Shown one piece after another: positions 18,848-27,812 of a stretch of DNA of 64,000 nt. Made by a program: the position numbers and the translations under genes. The DNA comes from JAGVPT01 sp963717445 (GTDB lineage: Bacteria; Bacteroidota; Ignavibacteria; UBA10030; UBA8401), in NCBI GenBank assembly GCA_963717445.1, contig OY970334.1:3410001-3474000 (forward strand), given 5' to 3'. Within the stretch, counting starts at the first letter, position 1. Every line of letters begins with the position of its first letter. The notes beneath the pieces are model-generated. The model made no database searches, was not told the origin of the DNA, and saw nothing but the letters and a program-made list of their open reading frames with translations.

Positions 18848-19389
18848 ATTCTCCATTCTGCCGTGCGATATGTTTCCGAGCGAGAGACACTTCAATCCTG
18901 CTTCAAAAAGCATTGCTCTCTTTTCGCTCCAGATTTGGGGAACTACATCGTTGGGCGGGAAGCGTGGATTGATTTTCTCACCGACGCCGGGTCAAAGGCA
19001 TCAGCTCCTGGAGGTGTCGTTCCCTTTTTGACGGTTTTAGCCCGATAAAACTTCACCGGGATTGGCTTTTTGAGACGCCCGTAGTTTTTCCATCGCATCC
19101 TTCCGAATGTTGTTTGCATCATTCTTAAATAAGAGATGCAACATCCCGCCGGCTGAATAAAGGGGGCTCGCAGGCAGCTCAAAAAATATTGAAAATTTCT
19201 TATTGCAAATTCAATTCTAACTATTTATCTTATTTAGCGCATGAATATTGATCCGGATAGTTTAATGCCGGACCTCTCATGGGAAGTTTTTTCCTCGGTA
19301 TTACGTCGAAAAAGACGAACCTCGTTTTCGCGAAAAGGCTAAGGAGTTGGCAATCCTTGTTGTTTTAACCTCAAAGGAGGATTCATTAC
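18848..19389. other. 540-base gap without a convincing gene
   Basis: No frame here has family-like sequence. One 35-codon minus-strand frame (19037-19144) encodes a charged amphipathic helix (NDANNIRKDAMEKLRASQ) and could be a small protein or the end of a lost gene. The last part contains the AAAGGAGG ribosome binding site (19373-19380) of the STAS gene. Confidence 0.5.
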
Positions 19390-19734
19390 ATGAAGTTAAA
19401 AGTCGCCACTGAACAGAATGGTGAAATTCTTGTCATTGAGCCAAAAGGAGCACTTGTTGGAGGCGAAGAGACCGACGAGTTGCGGAACGCTGTCGCTGAA
19501 TCCATCGAGAAGGGGAACAAAAAACTTATTGTTGATCTGGGTAAAGTCACGTACATGAATTCGACGGCAATAGGTGCGTTGGTCTCAGCCCATACCTCAT
19601 ACGCAAATCGAAAAGGGAAAATAGTGTTGTGCAATGTCAACAAGAATATTAAAAATATTTTTGTTGTTACGAAACTTTCCATGATTTTTCAGGTTGCCGA
19701 AAACCGCTCGGAAGCAATATCGGCGTTCTCATAA
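19390..19734 (+). CDS. STAS-domain anti-sigma factor antagonist
   Basis: This 114-residue protein is a single STAS domain of the SpoIIAA/RsbV type. The phosphorylatable serine lies in the motif YMNSTAIGALV (Ser58). Such proteins bind anti-sigma kinases when unphosphorylated. No anti-sigma kinase or PP2C phosphatase is in the window, so the partner is unknown. A strong AAAGGAGG site sits 9 bases before the ATG. The gene lies 60 bases upstream of exbB with its own ribosome binding site, so it may or may not share that transcript. Confidence 0.92.
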   Translation: MKLKVATEQNGEILVIEPKGALVGGEETDELRNAVAESIEKGNKKLIVDLGKVTYMNSTAIGALVSAHTSYANRKGKIVLCNVNKNIKNIFVVTKLSMIFQVAENRSEAISAFS

Positions 19735-19794
19735 TCTTTTCTTCGAATGTAAATTCTTCATACCATAACATCATAATTTTAAGGAGTATCTTTT

Positions 19795-20514
19795 ATGAAA
19801 CAAGGAATGTTCAACACAATCCTGATAGTAGCAGCATTTTTGATCGGGTTTGCTATTTTTCAATTCTTGCTTCCAGAGTTCATACAGAAGGGCGGCCCGT
19901 TGGTGGTGGCCTTACTCGCACTCTCTATCATGGTTGTGACGTACGTCTTTGAGCGGCTCCTATCGCTGCGTAAAGCGCAGGGGAAAGCGGCGTTGGAGAA
20001 ATTCTTAACCGCATTAATTAAGCACGTTTCGGCGGGAGAACTCGATGCAGCAATTTCCGCTTGCGACGGCCAGCGCGGTTCGCTTGCCAACATCATCAAA
20101 TCGGGTCTGGAACGGTTCCGTGAAATTTCCAGCGACAAGGGCATGGATGGAAAAGACAAGATGACCGAAGTGCAGCGCGTTATCGAAGAAGCCACGATGC
20201 TCGAAATGCCGATTTTGGAAAAAAACCTCATCGCTCTTTCAACAATTGCATCGATTGCAACAATGGTTGGATTGCTGGGAACAGTTATCGGTATGATCCG
20301 GGCATTCGCCGCGCTGGCACATGCCGGTTCCGCCGATGCCGTGCAGCTTTCGCAGGGTATTTCCGAGGCTTTGATCAACACGGCGGGCGGAATCTCGATC
20401 GCCATTGCATCGATTGTCAGCTATAATTTTTTTACAACGAAGATTGACGGCATGACGTACATGATCGACGAGGCAAGCTACGACATAATACAAAACTTGA
20501 AATCCAAACTTTAA
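19795..20514 (+). CDS. exbB: MotA/TolQ/ExbB proton channel protein
   Basis: This 239-residue inner-membrane protein has an N-terminal helix (about 8-26), a second helix (about 33-52), a cytoplasmic loop and two further helices. They contain the family motifs TMVGLLGTVIGMIRAF and SEALINTAGGISIAIASIVSYNFF. With ExbD it forms the proton channel that energises TonB. The extra N-terminal helix is common in the Bacteroidota ExbB type. The start is preceded by AAGGAG. It heads the exbB-exbD-exbD-tonB run. Confidence 0.93.
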   Translation: MKQGMFNTILIVAAFLIGFAIFQFLLPEFIQKGGPLVVALLALSIMVVTYVFERLLSLRKAQGKAALEKFLTALIKHVSAGELDAAISACDGQRGSLANIIKSGLERFREISSDKGMDGKDKMTEVQRVIEEATMLEMPILEKNLIALSTIASIATMVGLLGTVIGMIRAFAALAHAGSADAVQLSQGISEALINTAGGISIAIASIVSYNFFTTKIDGMTYMIDEASYDIIQNLKSKL

Positions 20515-20536
20515 CAGCAAGTAGAAAGAAGCACTT

Positions 20537-21001
20537 ATGCCAAAAATTCACAAAAAACGCGTTGGCTTTAAACTGGATATGACGCCGATGGTTGATGTGG
20601 GGTTTCTCTTGCTGACTTTTTTTATGTTGACAACGCAATTCAAGCCCTCGGAGGACCTTCAGATCACGCTCCCCTCATCTCATTCTATTTTCAAAATTCC
20701 CGGTGCAGATGTTATTACTCTCAGCATTGGAAAAGAGGGACAGATTTTGTTCGGCGTGGATTCTGAGATCTTGCGGGAAGCACTCTTTGGTCAGGGTGCA
20801 AAGCTGAAAGCGGGCGTTTTGGTGCAAACCAGCGAGTTGGCAAACCTTCTCATCCAGGCCCGTACGCGGAACCCTCGACTGAAGACCGTCATCAGGGCGG
20901 ATAAAGACGTTGACTACGGAGTCATCGAAGACGTGATGAACATCCTGCAAAAGACGAACATTACGCGGTTTAATCTTGTTACTGAATTAGATAAGAATTA
21001 A
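20537..21001 (+). CDS. exbD: ExbD/TolR family biopolymer transporter, first copy
   Basis: This 154-residue protein has a short basic cytoplasmic N terminus, one transmembrane helix with the conserved proton-carrying aspartate (Asp20 in DMTPMVDVGFLLL) and a periplasmic domain. It lies 22 bases after exbB and 17 bases before a second exbD. The periplasmic domain ends with the usual VKTVIRADKDVDYGVIEDVM-like pattern. It is expected to form the channel with ExbB, possibly as a heterodimer with the second copy. Confidence 0.93.
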   Translation: MPKIHKKRVGFKLDMTPMVDVGFLLLTFFMLTTQFKPSEDLQITLPSSHSIFKIPGADVITLSIGKEGQILFGVDSEILREALFGQGAKLKAGVLVQTSELANLLIQARTRNPRLKTVIRADKDVDYGVIEDVMNILQKTNITRFNLVTELDKN

Positions 21002-21018
21002 AACGAAGGAACACTGCA

Positions 21019-21504
21019 ATGGCTGAAGTTGATGTAAAGCAATCGCGCGGCAAGCAGAAGCATTCAAAGAAGAAAAAAAGACGCATCGGCATTCGTATCG
21101 ACATGACGCCGATGGTTGATATTGCGTTCCTCTTGCTGACGTTCTTCATGTTGACAACAACGATGAACAAGCCGCAGGCGATGGAAATTAATTTACCCCC
21201 CGGAGAAGCGAAAGTCGATGTGCCCGCCTCAAACCTTATGACGCTGCGTATCGCCGAGGACGGAACCATCTACTGGAATATCGGGACGGACAAACCCGAA
21301 AAGGTTGCTCCTGCCGACTTGAAGAAAATATTGAAAGAAAAAAATAGCGCGAATCCAAAGTTGATTACCCTGATCAAAGTCGATCGCAAAGGGAAGTATA
21401 TCATGATGGTCAACATCATGGATGAGTTGAACGTTGCCGATATCACGCGCTTCAGTCTCGCGCCGTTCGACGATAAAGACAAACAACTCATTGAAAAAAT
21501 CTAA
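21019..21504 (+). CDS. exbD: ExbD/TolR family biopolymer transporter, second copy
   Basis: This 161-residue paralogue of the preceding gene has a longer lysine-rich N terminus (KQKHSKKKKRR), the helix with Asp34 in DMTPMVDIAFLLLTFFML and a periplasmic domain. The two copies share the transmembrane segment almost exactly and differ outside it. GAAGGAAC precedes the ATG. Two tandem exbD genes are typical of TonB loci in Bacteroidota, where both copies are usually retained. Confidence 0.93.
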   Translation: MAEVDVKQSRGKQKHSKKKKRRIGIRIDMTPMVDIAFLLLTFFMLTTTMNKPQAMEINLPPGEAKVDVPASNLMTLRIAEDGTIYWNIGTDKPEKVAPADLKKILKEKNSANPKLITLIKVDRKGKYIMMVNIMDELNVADITRFSLAPFDDKDKQLIEKI

Positions 21505-21563
21505 TGACGGCACGAAAAGCCGTGGCCTGTACGAAGAGGTTTTAAGGAAGGAGTTAAGAGCGT

Positions 21564-22298
21564 ATGTCAGCAACTGCACCAGCCGTTAGTACAAAATATG
21601 GTGCGTATGAATTGCGCGGGTTGTATCAGAAGTATGCAACGCGCGCGTTGATCTTTGCCGCAATTTTTCACCTTGTCGCAATCGGCGCGTACTATGGAGC
21701 GGTGCGTCTCACAACCGAAGATGAGCCGGTGTACACCGTTCGCATTATGAAATACAGCGATCTCGGTCCGCCCCCCTCAATTACAAACTCGCAGGCAGCG
21801 CCTGCTGTTTCCGTGTCGGCTGCAGCCGCGAAGCCTACGGTAGGAACACCCGTTCCCGTTCCCGACGCCGAAATTAGCCCCGAGGCTACAATTGCATCGC
21901 AGACCGAGCTCCAGCAAATCGGCCCTGTCGGCGATGCGACGGGGACTGGTAACGGTCCGGTTGCCATTCAGAACGACGTAAAAATTGAGGATGACGGTCC
22001 GCCGCCTGATTTTGTCCCGGTAGAAAAACAACCGGTACCGATAAAGAACCCATCGCCAATCTATCCTGAAATTGCCCGGCGCGCTGGCGTCGAAGGCACC
22101 GTGTGGGTGAAGATTTGGGTCGATAAAGAAGGTAGAGCAAAGAAGGCCCAAGTTTTGAAATCGGATGCGGAGTTGTTCAATCAAGCCGCTATCGATGCCG
22201 CCATGCAATGGGTTTTCACTCCGGCTGTCATGAATAACGGTCCGGTGGCCGTGTGGGTTTCTATTCCGTTCAAATTCAAGTTGAACCAGGGACGTTAA
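21564..22298 (+). CDS. tonB: TonB energy transducer
   Basis: This 244-residue protein has one transmembrane helix (about 27-46), a long Pro/Ala/Val-rich periplasmic linker (about 60-160) and a C-terminal TonB domain (about 165-244). That domain contains YPEIARRAGVEGTVWVKIWV and the end AMQWVFTPAVMNNGPVAVWV. It carries proton-motive energy from ExbB-ExbD to outer-membrane receptors. None of those receptors is in the window. GGAAGGAG precedes the ATG. Spacing to exbD is 59 bases and to the next gene 7 bases. Confidence 0.93.
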   Translation: MSATAPAVSTKYGAYELRGLYQKYATRALIFAAIFHLVAIGAYYGAVRLTTEDEPVYTVRIMKYSDLGPPPSITNSQAAPAVSVSAAAAKPTVGTPVPVPDAEISPEATIASQTELQQIGPVGDATGTGNGPVAIQNDVKIEDDGPPPDFVPVEKQPVPIKNPSPIYPEIARRAGVEGTVWVKIWVDKEGRAKKAQVLKSDAELFNQAAIDAAMQWVFTPAVMNNGPVAVWVSIPFKFKLNQGR

Positions 22299-22305
22299 GA
22301 ATTTC

Positions 22306-22524
22306 ATGGATCCTTATAAGCCGATGGTCTACCTCGGCTACGTGCTGTCTGGATTTCTTTTTATCTGCGGCGTTATTATTGCAACGGGCTTGTTTATGCC
22401 TCCCACAATGCCGCAGAAGTTCCGGATCATGTTTGGTATTGTGATGCTGTTATACGGTATCTACCGGTTCGTCAACATCCGGATAAAACAGCAGCAAAGA
22501 GATGAAGACCGCTTCCTTTCATAG
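22306..22524 (+). CDS. small two-helix membrane protein of the TonB locus
   Basis: This 72-residue protein has two predicted helices (MVYLGYVLSGFLFICGVIIA and FRIMFGIVMLLYGIYRF) and a charged C-terminal tail. It starts 7 bases after tonB and overlaps the next gene by 23 bases, so it belongs to the same operon. I know no function. Its constant-looking position between tonB and the phosphate-binding-like gene suggests a helper of that complex, which is inference. Confidence 0.75.
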   Translation: MDPYKPMVYLGYVLSGFLFICGVIIATGLFMPPTMPQKFRIMFGIVMLLYGIYRFVNIRIKQQQRDEDRFLS

Positions 22525-23437
22525 TCTGGTAGCATTCCTTTCCCTGATTGTGTCTTTCACTTGGACGGGTTGTCAAAACGATTCGGGCGATTTGCCGACC
22601 CGGGGAAAATTTGTTTTGATCTCGTCGGAAGATATATACCCGGTTATCGACACTGAAGTAAAAGAGTTTGAGTCGATGTACGAGCAGGCACATATCACGC
22701 TCCTGCAATCAACAACGCGGGACGCGGTCGTTCAACTGCTCAATGACAGCGTCAAAGTTATTACCATTCCCCGCCAGTTCAACGACAAAGAAAAAGCGGT
22801 GATCAAGAAATATAAGCTTGAGGTAGATACCTTTAAAATTGCCTACGATGCCGCTCTTGTGCTGGTGAATGAAAAGAATTCCCTCACCCGCATTAGGGTC
22901 GAAGAACTAAAAGACATCTTACTCGGGAAAACGAAAACGTGGCATGATGTTGGGGAAAAGAAAATTTCCGGACGGATCGTTGTTGCGCTCGGAGGGCCGA
23001 ATAGCGGAATGTACGAATACATAAAGCAGCGTATTACAAATTCGCAGCCCTTTGCCGATGTGGTCTACCCGTGCTCGACGACGACGCATGTTATTTCTTA
23101 TGTTGCCACACACAGCAACGCGATCGGCTTTGCGAGCCAGAGTTGGGTCTCCTCGACGCCGGCAAACACGCGAATTTTGGATATCGGGGATCCAAATTTT
23201 ACGAGAGATTCGACATCGAAAGCATTGGAATATTTTCCCCCGCTCCAGGCGCATGTCTATCGTGGCTATTACCCGCTGAGTCGAACGTTGTACCTTTTCT
23301 CGATGAATGCCGGGACGGGGGTTGGTGTCGGCTTTGCCGCATTTGTAACCGGCGCGGAAGGACAAAAATTGTTTCTCAACAGCGGACTTGTACCGGCCAC
23401 AATGCCGGTCCGTCTCATTCAACTTCAATCCCAGTAA
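22502..23437 (+). CDS. PstS-like phosphate-binding-fold lipoprotein
   Basis: This 311-residue protein has a lipoprotein signal (AFLSLIVSFTWTGC, lipobox TGC near residue 24) and a type II periplasmic-binding fold resembling PstS: FVLISSEDIYPVIDTEVKEF, the substrate-site-like NSGMYEYIKQRI and VGFAAFVTGAEGQKLFLNSG. No Pst permease or ATPase genes lie nearby. Instead it is locked into the ExbB-ExbD-TonB operon, overlapping the small membrane gene by 23 bases and preceding a TPR gene by 15 bases. That context suggests a structural or sensing role in the TonB machine, not classical phosphate uptake; this is inference. Confidence 0.82.
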   Translation: MKTASFHSLVAFLSLIVSFTWTGCQNDSGDLPTRGKFVLISSEDIYPVIDTEVKEFESMYEQAHITLLQSTTRDAVVQLLNDSVKVITIPRQFNDKEKAVIKKYKLEVDTFKIAYDAALVLVNEKNSLTRIRVEELKDILLGKTKTWHDVGEKKISGRIVVALGGPNSGMYEYIKQRITNSQPFADVVYPCSTTTHVISYVATHSNAIGFASQSWVSSTPANTRILDIGDPNFTRDSTSKALEYFPPLQAHVYRGYYPLSRTLYLFSMNAGTGVGVGFAAFVTGAEGQKLFLNSGLVPATMPVRLIQLQSQ

Positions 23438-23452
23438 TCGAGGAAGCCTCCA

Positions 23453-25186
23453 ATGCATTCTTTTTCTCAACGCATCTCAATACTCCTGTTTTTCTTCATC
23501 GTGTCCGGACGGATGCAGGCTCAAGACGACTTGACCCTCGGGAAGGAAGCGTTACAGCAAAAGTCATACGATTCGGCGATTAATTATTTTGTAAACGCTC
23601 AAAAAGCAGCACCGCGTGTTGTCGAGACTAATTTCTATCTCGGTGAAGCGTATCGGTTGAAGGGAATAAAAGATTCAGCGGAGACTTTTTTGCAGCGCGC
23701 TGTCGATATTAATGACACATACCTCCCGGCATGGTCTTCGCTGGGGGCATTGATGATTAAGACCGGGCAGTGGGATAAAGCAGCAAAATTTTTTGCGGCC
23801 GCGACAAAGGCTGACAAACAAAGTCCGGCAGTTTCGCTCGCCTATGGGAATGCATGTCTCGATGTTGATTCACTCGACAAAGCAATCGTGTACTTTTCGA
23901 AAGCTAAGGAATTAAATGATAATTTGCCGGAAGTCTACATCGGTTTAGCGGAAGCATACGGAAGGCAAAATATTGCCGTACTAGCGATTTCCAATTATCA
24001 AAAGGCTGCGGAACTTGATTCCCAGTCTGCCGTTATCCGATATGATTTGGGGAAAGCATACTATAAAAATCGGCAATACAATGAATGCGTGAGGGAATTT
24101 GAGACAGCGATCAAACTCGATCCGACGAATGATCTTTATGTGTTTGATGTTGCCGACATATTTTATCGCGCGAAGCTATGGCGCGAGTCGGCCCTGTTTT
24201 TCGAAAAATATGTTATGTTAAAGAAAAATAATCCTGTCGCATACGAAGAGTATGCAAAAGCATTGTATGAAGGTAAATATTACAAGGACGCGGTCCCCGT
24301 GCTTGAAGAGGCAATGACATTGAACCCCAAATCCTATGAGTTGAAGCCGATGCTTGCGCGGTCAGAGTATGAATGCGGAGATTTCCAAAAGGCTCTCGAT
24401 GCCTATAAAATTCTTCCGATAGATTCCCTCAATGCGGAGGATTACATTCGCATCGGCCGGTCGTATGCGAGGGTAAAGGACCCTGACAACGCGATCGCCA
24501 ATTTCGAAAAGGCGAATGCTCTGGATACAGCATCGACGGAAGATGCTGCCGACCTTGCCCCTCTATACATGAGCAAAAAGATGTACGACAAGGCGGCCAG
24601 CGAGTACGCCAGGAAACTCGACGCTGATCCGAAAAATGTCGGTGCGCTCGTCAACGGCGGCGTATGTTATATGGTGATAGGAAAGTACGATACCGCTAAA
24701 ACGATGATGCAAATGGTGATCGATCTGCGCCCCGATTTCTTCCAGGCATATTTATACTTGGCTAAATGCTATTACCTTCTTGATTCGCTCAACCTAGCCG
24801 AGAAGCAGTATCAACTTGTCATCTCGATCATCGATACGATCAAAATTGAAAGCGGCGAAGGGAAATCGAAGGAAGAAAAATACGGAGCGCAGCTCCTTGA
24901 GGCAAATAAATTCATCGGGTTGATCGAGCTTCTTTCAAAACATTACCCGCCGGCAATCGAGAATTTGAAAAAGGCAATAACGTACGAGTCGAAAGAGAAA
25001 AAAGACGTTGAAGCCCATCTTTGGCTGGCGCAGTCCTACGCTCTTTCTCTCGGCAATACTAAAATTACCGTGGACGAAGCTCAAGCCATTAAAGAAAAAG
25101 CCATCGATGAGTACAAGGTCGTGCTGAAAATTGATCCTAAAAACGCCGCAGCAAATAAAGAACTGAAACAGCTCGAAGGGGGCTGA
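23453..25186 (+). CDS. periplasmic TPR-repeat protein of the TonB locus
   Basis: This 577-residue protein has a signal peptide (about 1-23, ending MQAQ) and then about a dozen tetratricopeptide repeats through almost its whole length. Clear units include NFYLGEAYRLKGIKDSAETF and VIRYDLGKAYYKNRQYNECV. TPR arrays bind partner proteins. It follows the PstS-like lipoprotein by 15 bases, so it is probably a scaffold for that protein or the Exb/TonB complex in the periplasm. No catalytic domain is seen. Confidence 0.88.
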   Translation: MHSFSQRISILLFFFIVSGRMQAQDDLTLGKEALQQKSYDSAINYFVNAQKAAPRVVETNFYLGEAYRLKGIKDSAETFLQRAVDINDTYLPAWSSLGALMIKTGQWDKAAKFFAAATKADKQSPAVSLAYGNACLDVDSLDKAIVYFSKAKELNDNLPEVYIGLAEAYGRQNIAVLAISNYQKAAELDSQSAVIRYDLGKAYYKNRQYNECVREFETAIKLDPTNDLYVFDVADIFYRAKLWRESALFFEKYVMLKKNNPVAYEEYAKALYEGKYYKDAVPVLEEAMTLNPKSYELKPMLARSEYECGDFQKALDAYKILPIDSLNAEDYIRIGRSYARVKDPDNAIANFEKANALDTASTEDAADLAPLYMSKKMYDKAASEYARKLDADPKNVGALVNGGVCYMVIGKYDTAKTMMQMVIDLRPDFFQAYLYLAKCYYLLDSLNLAEKQYQLVISIIDTIKIESGEGKSKEEKYGAQLLEANKFIGLIELLSKHYPPAIENLKKAITYESKEKKDVEAHLWLAQSYALSLGNTKITVDEAQAIKEKAIDEYKVVLKIDPKNAAANKELKQLEGG

Positions 25187-25246
25187 TTGAATTGATCGGT
25201 CAATGTTCCGTTCATTTATCAATAACAATTACAGAAAAGGTGACAT

Positions 25247-26284
25247 ATGCATCTTTCGAAGCATTCGATTCTGACGATGAATCTGTTTGCCGCTGTGCTT
25301 GGCGTTCTTGCATTGATATTTTCTTCGTGCAGTAAACCACAACCTCCGGTGGTCAGAGATTGGGATTTATACCAAGACCCGTTCTACGGGTTTGAATTAC
25401 AGTACCCCAAAGGATGGTTGGTGAACGCAGAAACAAACCAGATAAAAATTTACTCCTCGCAGGAAGCTGCAACATGGTTTTTTGACCCGACGAGCGGTGG
25501 AAAGAACGGAGTTGAAATTCTTTTCGGTTTTGAGAATTTTGCCACGGCGGGTGTCACATCTCTTGACGCGTATGCCGCGCAAACGAAGGAAAAACTTTCG
25601 GGCATCGGAGTTATCAGCGGCGGGCAGCCGGCAGAGCTTGGAAAAGAACCAGGTCAGGAACTTTCCTACTCGTCCAAGATCAGCAAGGGTGTTACAATCT
25701 ATGGCCGGAGAATCATTACGATGCGGGACAGCGTGTTTTATTACGTGAACCTCGCGGGCTTCAACGAAGATTACGATCTCTACGCTGCTGTGTTCGATAC
25801 GGTGTTAAATTCAATCAAGCTACCGAAGCCGAAAGTCGCCGTCACGAAAGTAGATGAGTCCAAGCCGTCCGCTGAATTCACGAAGTATCCGGGTGAATTT
25901 TTCGAGATTCAATACCCCGATAATTTTGAATACACCTTCCCGGCAAAGAAAGGTGAAACAATTTTCTCGATGAATATACACCATAAAATTCGCCAGGACT
26001 GTGCAATTCAAATAGATGTGTTACCGGCGAAAAAATTGACCGTGGCAAAAGTATTCGACCAAAATAAAGGTATTTTTAAGCCGAAATCAACGAGCGATAC
26101 AAAGATCGACGGTCTCGATGCAAAGTATTTGACATACGTACCGGAGCCTAAAGTCAACGGTCGCGTGTATTTTGTGGTGAAAGACGATAAAGTTTATCGT
26201 TTGGTCGTTACATGGTATCAACCGATGGCTGCTGATTATCAGCCCGCTTTTGAAAAGGTCGTTGCCAGTTTTAAAATAAAATAG
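25247..26284 (+). CDS. lipoprotein with two PsbP-like domains
   Basis: This 345-residue protein has a lipoprotein signal ending FSSCSKP (cysteine near residue 28). It then has two similar domains of about 150 residues, each opening with a phrase of the type FYGFELQYPKGWLV (first) and FFEIQYPDNFEYTF (second), the start typical of PsbP/DUF1795-like folds. A duplicated domain is therefore likely. It is separated from the TPR gene by 60 bases and closes the locus, since a strong terminator follows. Function is unknown. Confidence 0.78.
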   Translation: MHLSKHSILTMNLFAAVLGVLALIFSSCSKPQPPVVRDWDLYQDPFYGFELQYPKGWLVNAETNQIKIYSSQEAATWFFDPTSGGKNGVEILFGFENFATAGVTSLDAYAAQTKEKLSGIGVISGGQPAELGKEPGQELSYSSKISKGVTIYGRRIITMRDSVFYYVNLAGFNEDYDLYAAVFDTVLNSIKLPKPKVAVTKVDESKPSAEFTKYPGEFFEIQYPDNFEYTFPAKKGETIFSMNIHHKIRQDCAIQIDVLPAKKLTVAKVFDQNKGIFKPKSTSDTKIDGLDAKYLTYVPEPKVNGRVYFVVKDDKVYRLVVTWYQPMAADYQPAFEKVVASFKIK

Positions 26285-26307
26285 AATAACAGAATCAAAA
26301 CCATTAT

Positions 26308-26343
26308 GCCCCGAATTCGATGCTGAGTTCGGGGCTTTTTTTT
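26308..26343 (+). terminator. intrinsic terminator
   Basis: GCCCCGAA (26308-26315) pairs perfectly with TTCGGGGC (26328-26335) around a 12-base loop, followed by eight T. It ends the TonB-locus transcript. Confidence 0.92.
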
Positions 26344-26415
26344 GCGGTGGCAGTTTGTTGAAACTGACTTTTTAAATCGCTATTTTTGAATAGAAATTTT
26401 CGAGGGTAACCTCTC

Positions 26416-26979
26416 ATGCTAGGTGCGGATGAACAGAAAGAATTGGTCGACATCGCATCGAAATCAATTCGGCGCACAGTTCGGGGGGAAGCCGCCGGAC
26501 GCCCGCCGCGGTCAAAGAGTTTTGATGCCGAGAGTGCGCTCTCTCAACCGGCGGGCGCGTTTGTTTCACTGTATAAAAAGGGGGAGTTGCGCGGATGCTT
26601 AGGGGTCATTGTTTCAGAAACCTCGCTCGCTGAGACGGTATCACAACTTGCGGGGCGTTCGGCTACAGAAGACCCGCGTTTTCCCCCTGTGACCGAAGAT
26701 GAACTCAATGATATCCAGGTGGAGATTTCCGTTCTTTCCCCTCTCAGAGAAATCTCGGCGATCGATGAGATTCAGATTGGTAAGCATGGGATCTTTATCA
26801 GTGCAGGTATGTATCGTGGGTTGCTGCTCCCTCAGGTTGCAGTGAAACATCACTGGAGCGTGAACCGGTTTCTTGAAGAGACATGTGTTAAGGCTGGATT
26901 GCCGCGTGATCAGTGGAAACATGCCGAAACGAACATTTATATTTTTTCGGCTGAAATTATAGAGCAAAAGCAATCATGA
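26416..26979 (+). CDS. amrA: AMMECR1-domain protein (AmmeMemoRadiSam system protein A)
   Basis: This 187-residue protein is the bacterial form of AMMECR1. It contains GAFVSLYKKGELRGCLGVI with the family hallmark LRGCLG, DPRFPPVTEDELNDIQVEIS and GIFISAGMYRGLLLPQVA. The invariant cysteine and glycines are present. Biochemical function is not established for the family. It overlaps the MEMO1-family gene by four bases, the standard pairing of this system. The radical SAM partner usually found with the pair is not in this window. Confidence 0.92.
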   Translation: MLGADEQKELVDIASKSIRRTVRGEAAGRPPRSKSFDAESALSQPAGAFVSLYKKGELRGCLGVIVSETSLAETVSQLAGRSATEDPRFPPVTEDELNDIQVEISVLSPLREISAIDEIQIGKHGIFISAGMYRGLLLPQVAVKHHWSVNRFLEETCVKAGLPRDQWKHAETNIYIFSAEIIEQKQS

Positions 26980-27812
26980 ATGAAGAATCGTATGCCCGCC
27001 CGCCGGTTGTCGCAGGGATGTTCTACCCGGGACATGAGCAGGAACTCCGGCATGTCGTTGAATCGCTTATCGCAAGTGCAATGCCTGTGCGGGAGGCCGG
27101 CAGCCTTATAGGAATCGTGGTTCCACATGCCGGCTACCTGTATTCCGGTCATACCGCCGCTCGAGCCTTTGCACTGTTGATGAACAGGCAGATCAGCACC
27201 GTGGTTTTGATTGGGCCGAGCCATAGGGAATATTTCGACGGCGTTTCGGTTTTTTCCGGTGCAAGTTTCAAAACTCCGCTTGGTTCAGTCGAGGTTGATT
27301 CAAAACTGCGTGCCGATCTCTTGAAAAAGTATCCTACCCTGCAAAATTCGCTTGCCGGACACAAAGGAGAGCATTCGCTGGAGGTGCAGCTTCCTTTTTT
27401 ACAGTTCGCAGTGCAAAATTTGAAGATTCTTCCGATCGTCATGGGAGATCAGAAACGGAAATATTGTGAGGGGTTGGGGGCTGCCCTTGCCGAAGTGGCT
27501 AATGACCACGAAATGTTTCTCGTCGCCAGCTCCGACCTGTCCCACTATTACTCTTCGGATGTCGCACGAAAACTCGATGCGGTTGCAATCGACTCCATTC
27601 GAGAGCTGAAATACGAAGCACTGATGTCGGATTTGGAAACCGACCGAACAGAAGCATGCGGTGGGGGGCCTATCGTAACGGTGTTGTACGCTGCGAAGAA
27701 AGCCGGAGCTGACTATTGTGAAGTTTTAGATTCGTGCAATTCCGGAGATGTATCGGGCGACACAGAACGCGTCGTCGGTTATGTTTCGGCGGCTCTTTGG
27801 AAAATCCATTGA
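26976..27812 (+). CDS. amrB: MEMO1-family protein (AmmeMemoRadiSam system protein B)
   Basis: This 278-residue protein has the MEMO fold motifs VAGMFYPGHEQEL, VVPHAGYLYSGHTAARAF, IGPSHREYFDG, KGEHSLEVQLPFLQ, SSDLSHYYSSD and ACGGGPIVTVLYAAK. The histidines and aspartate that bind metal in MEMO1 and LigB-like proteins are all present (His in PHAGY, GEHSLE and DLSHY). Its ATG overlaps the stop of the AMMECR1 gene, and its own stop overlaps a TTG start of the next gene, so three products are translationally coupled. The family's reaction is still debated. Confidence 0.92.
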   Translation: MNEESYARPPVVAGMFYPGHEQELRHVVESLIASAMPVREAGSLIGIVVPHAGYLYSGHTAARAFALLMNRQISTVVLIGPSHREYFDGVSVFSGASFKTPLGSVEVDSKLRADLLKKYPTLQNSLAGHKGEHSLEVQLPFLQFAVQNLKILPIVMGDQKRKYCEGLGAALAEVANDHEMFLVASSDLSHYYSSDVARKLDAVAIDSIRELKYEALMSDLETDRTEACGGGPIVTVLYAAKKAGADYCEVLDSCNSGDVSGDTERVVGYVSAALWKIH

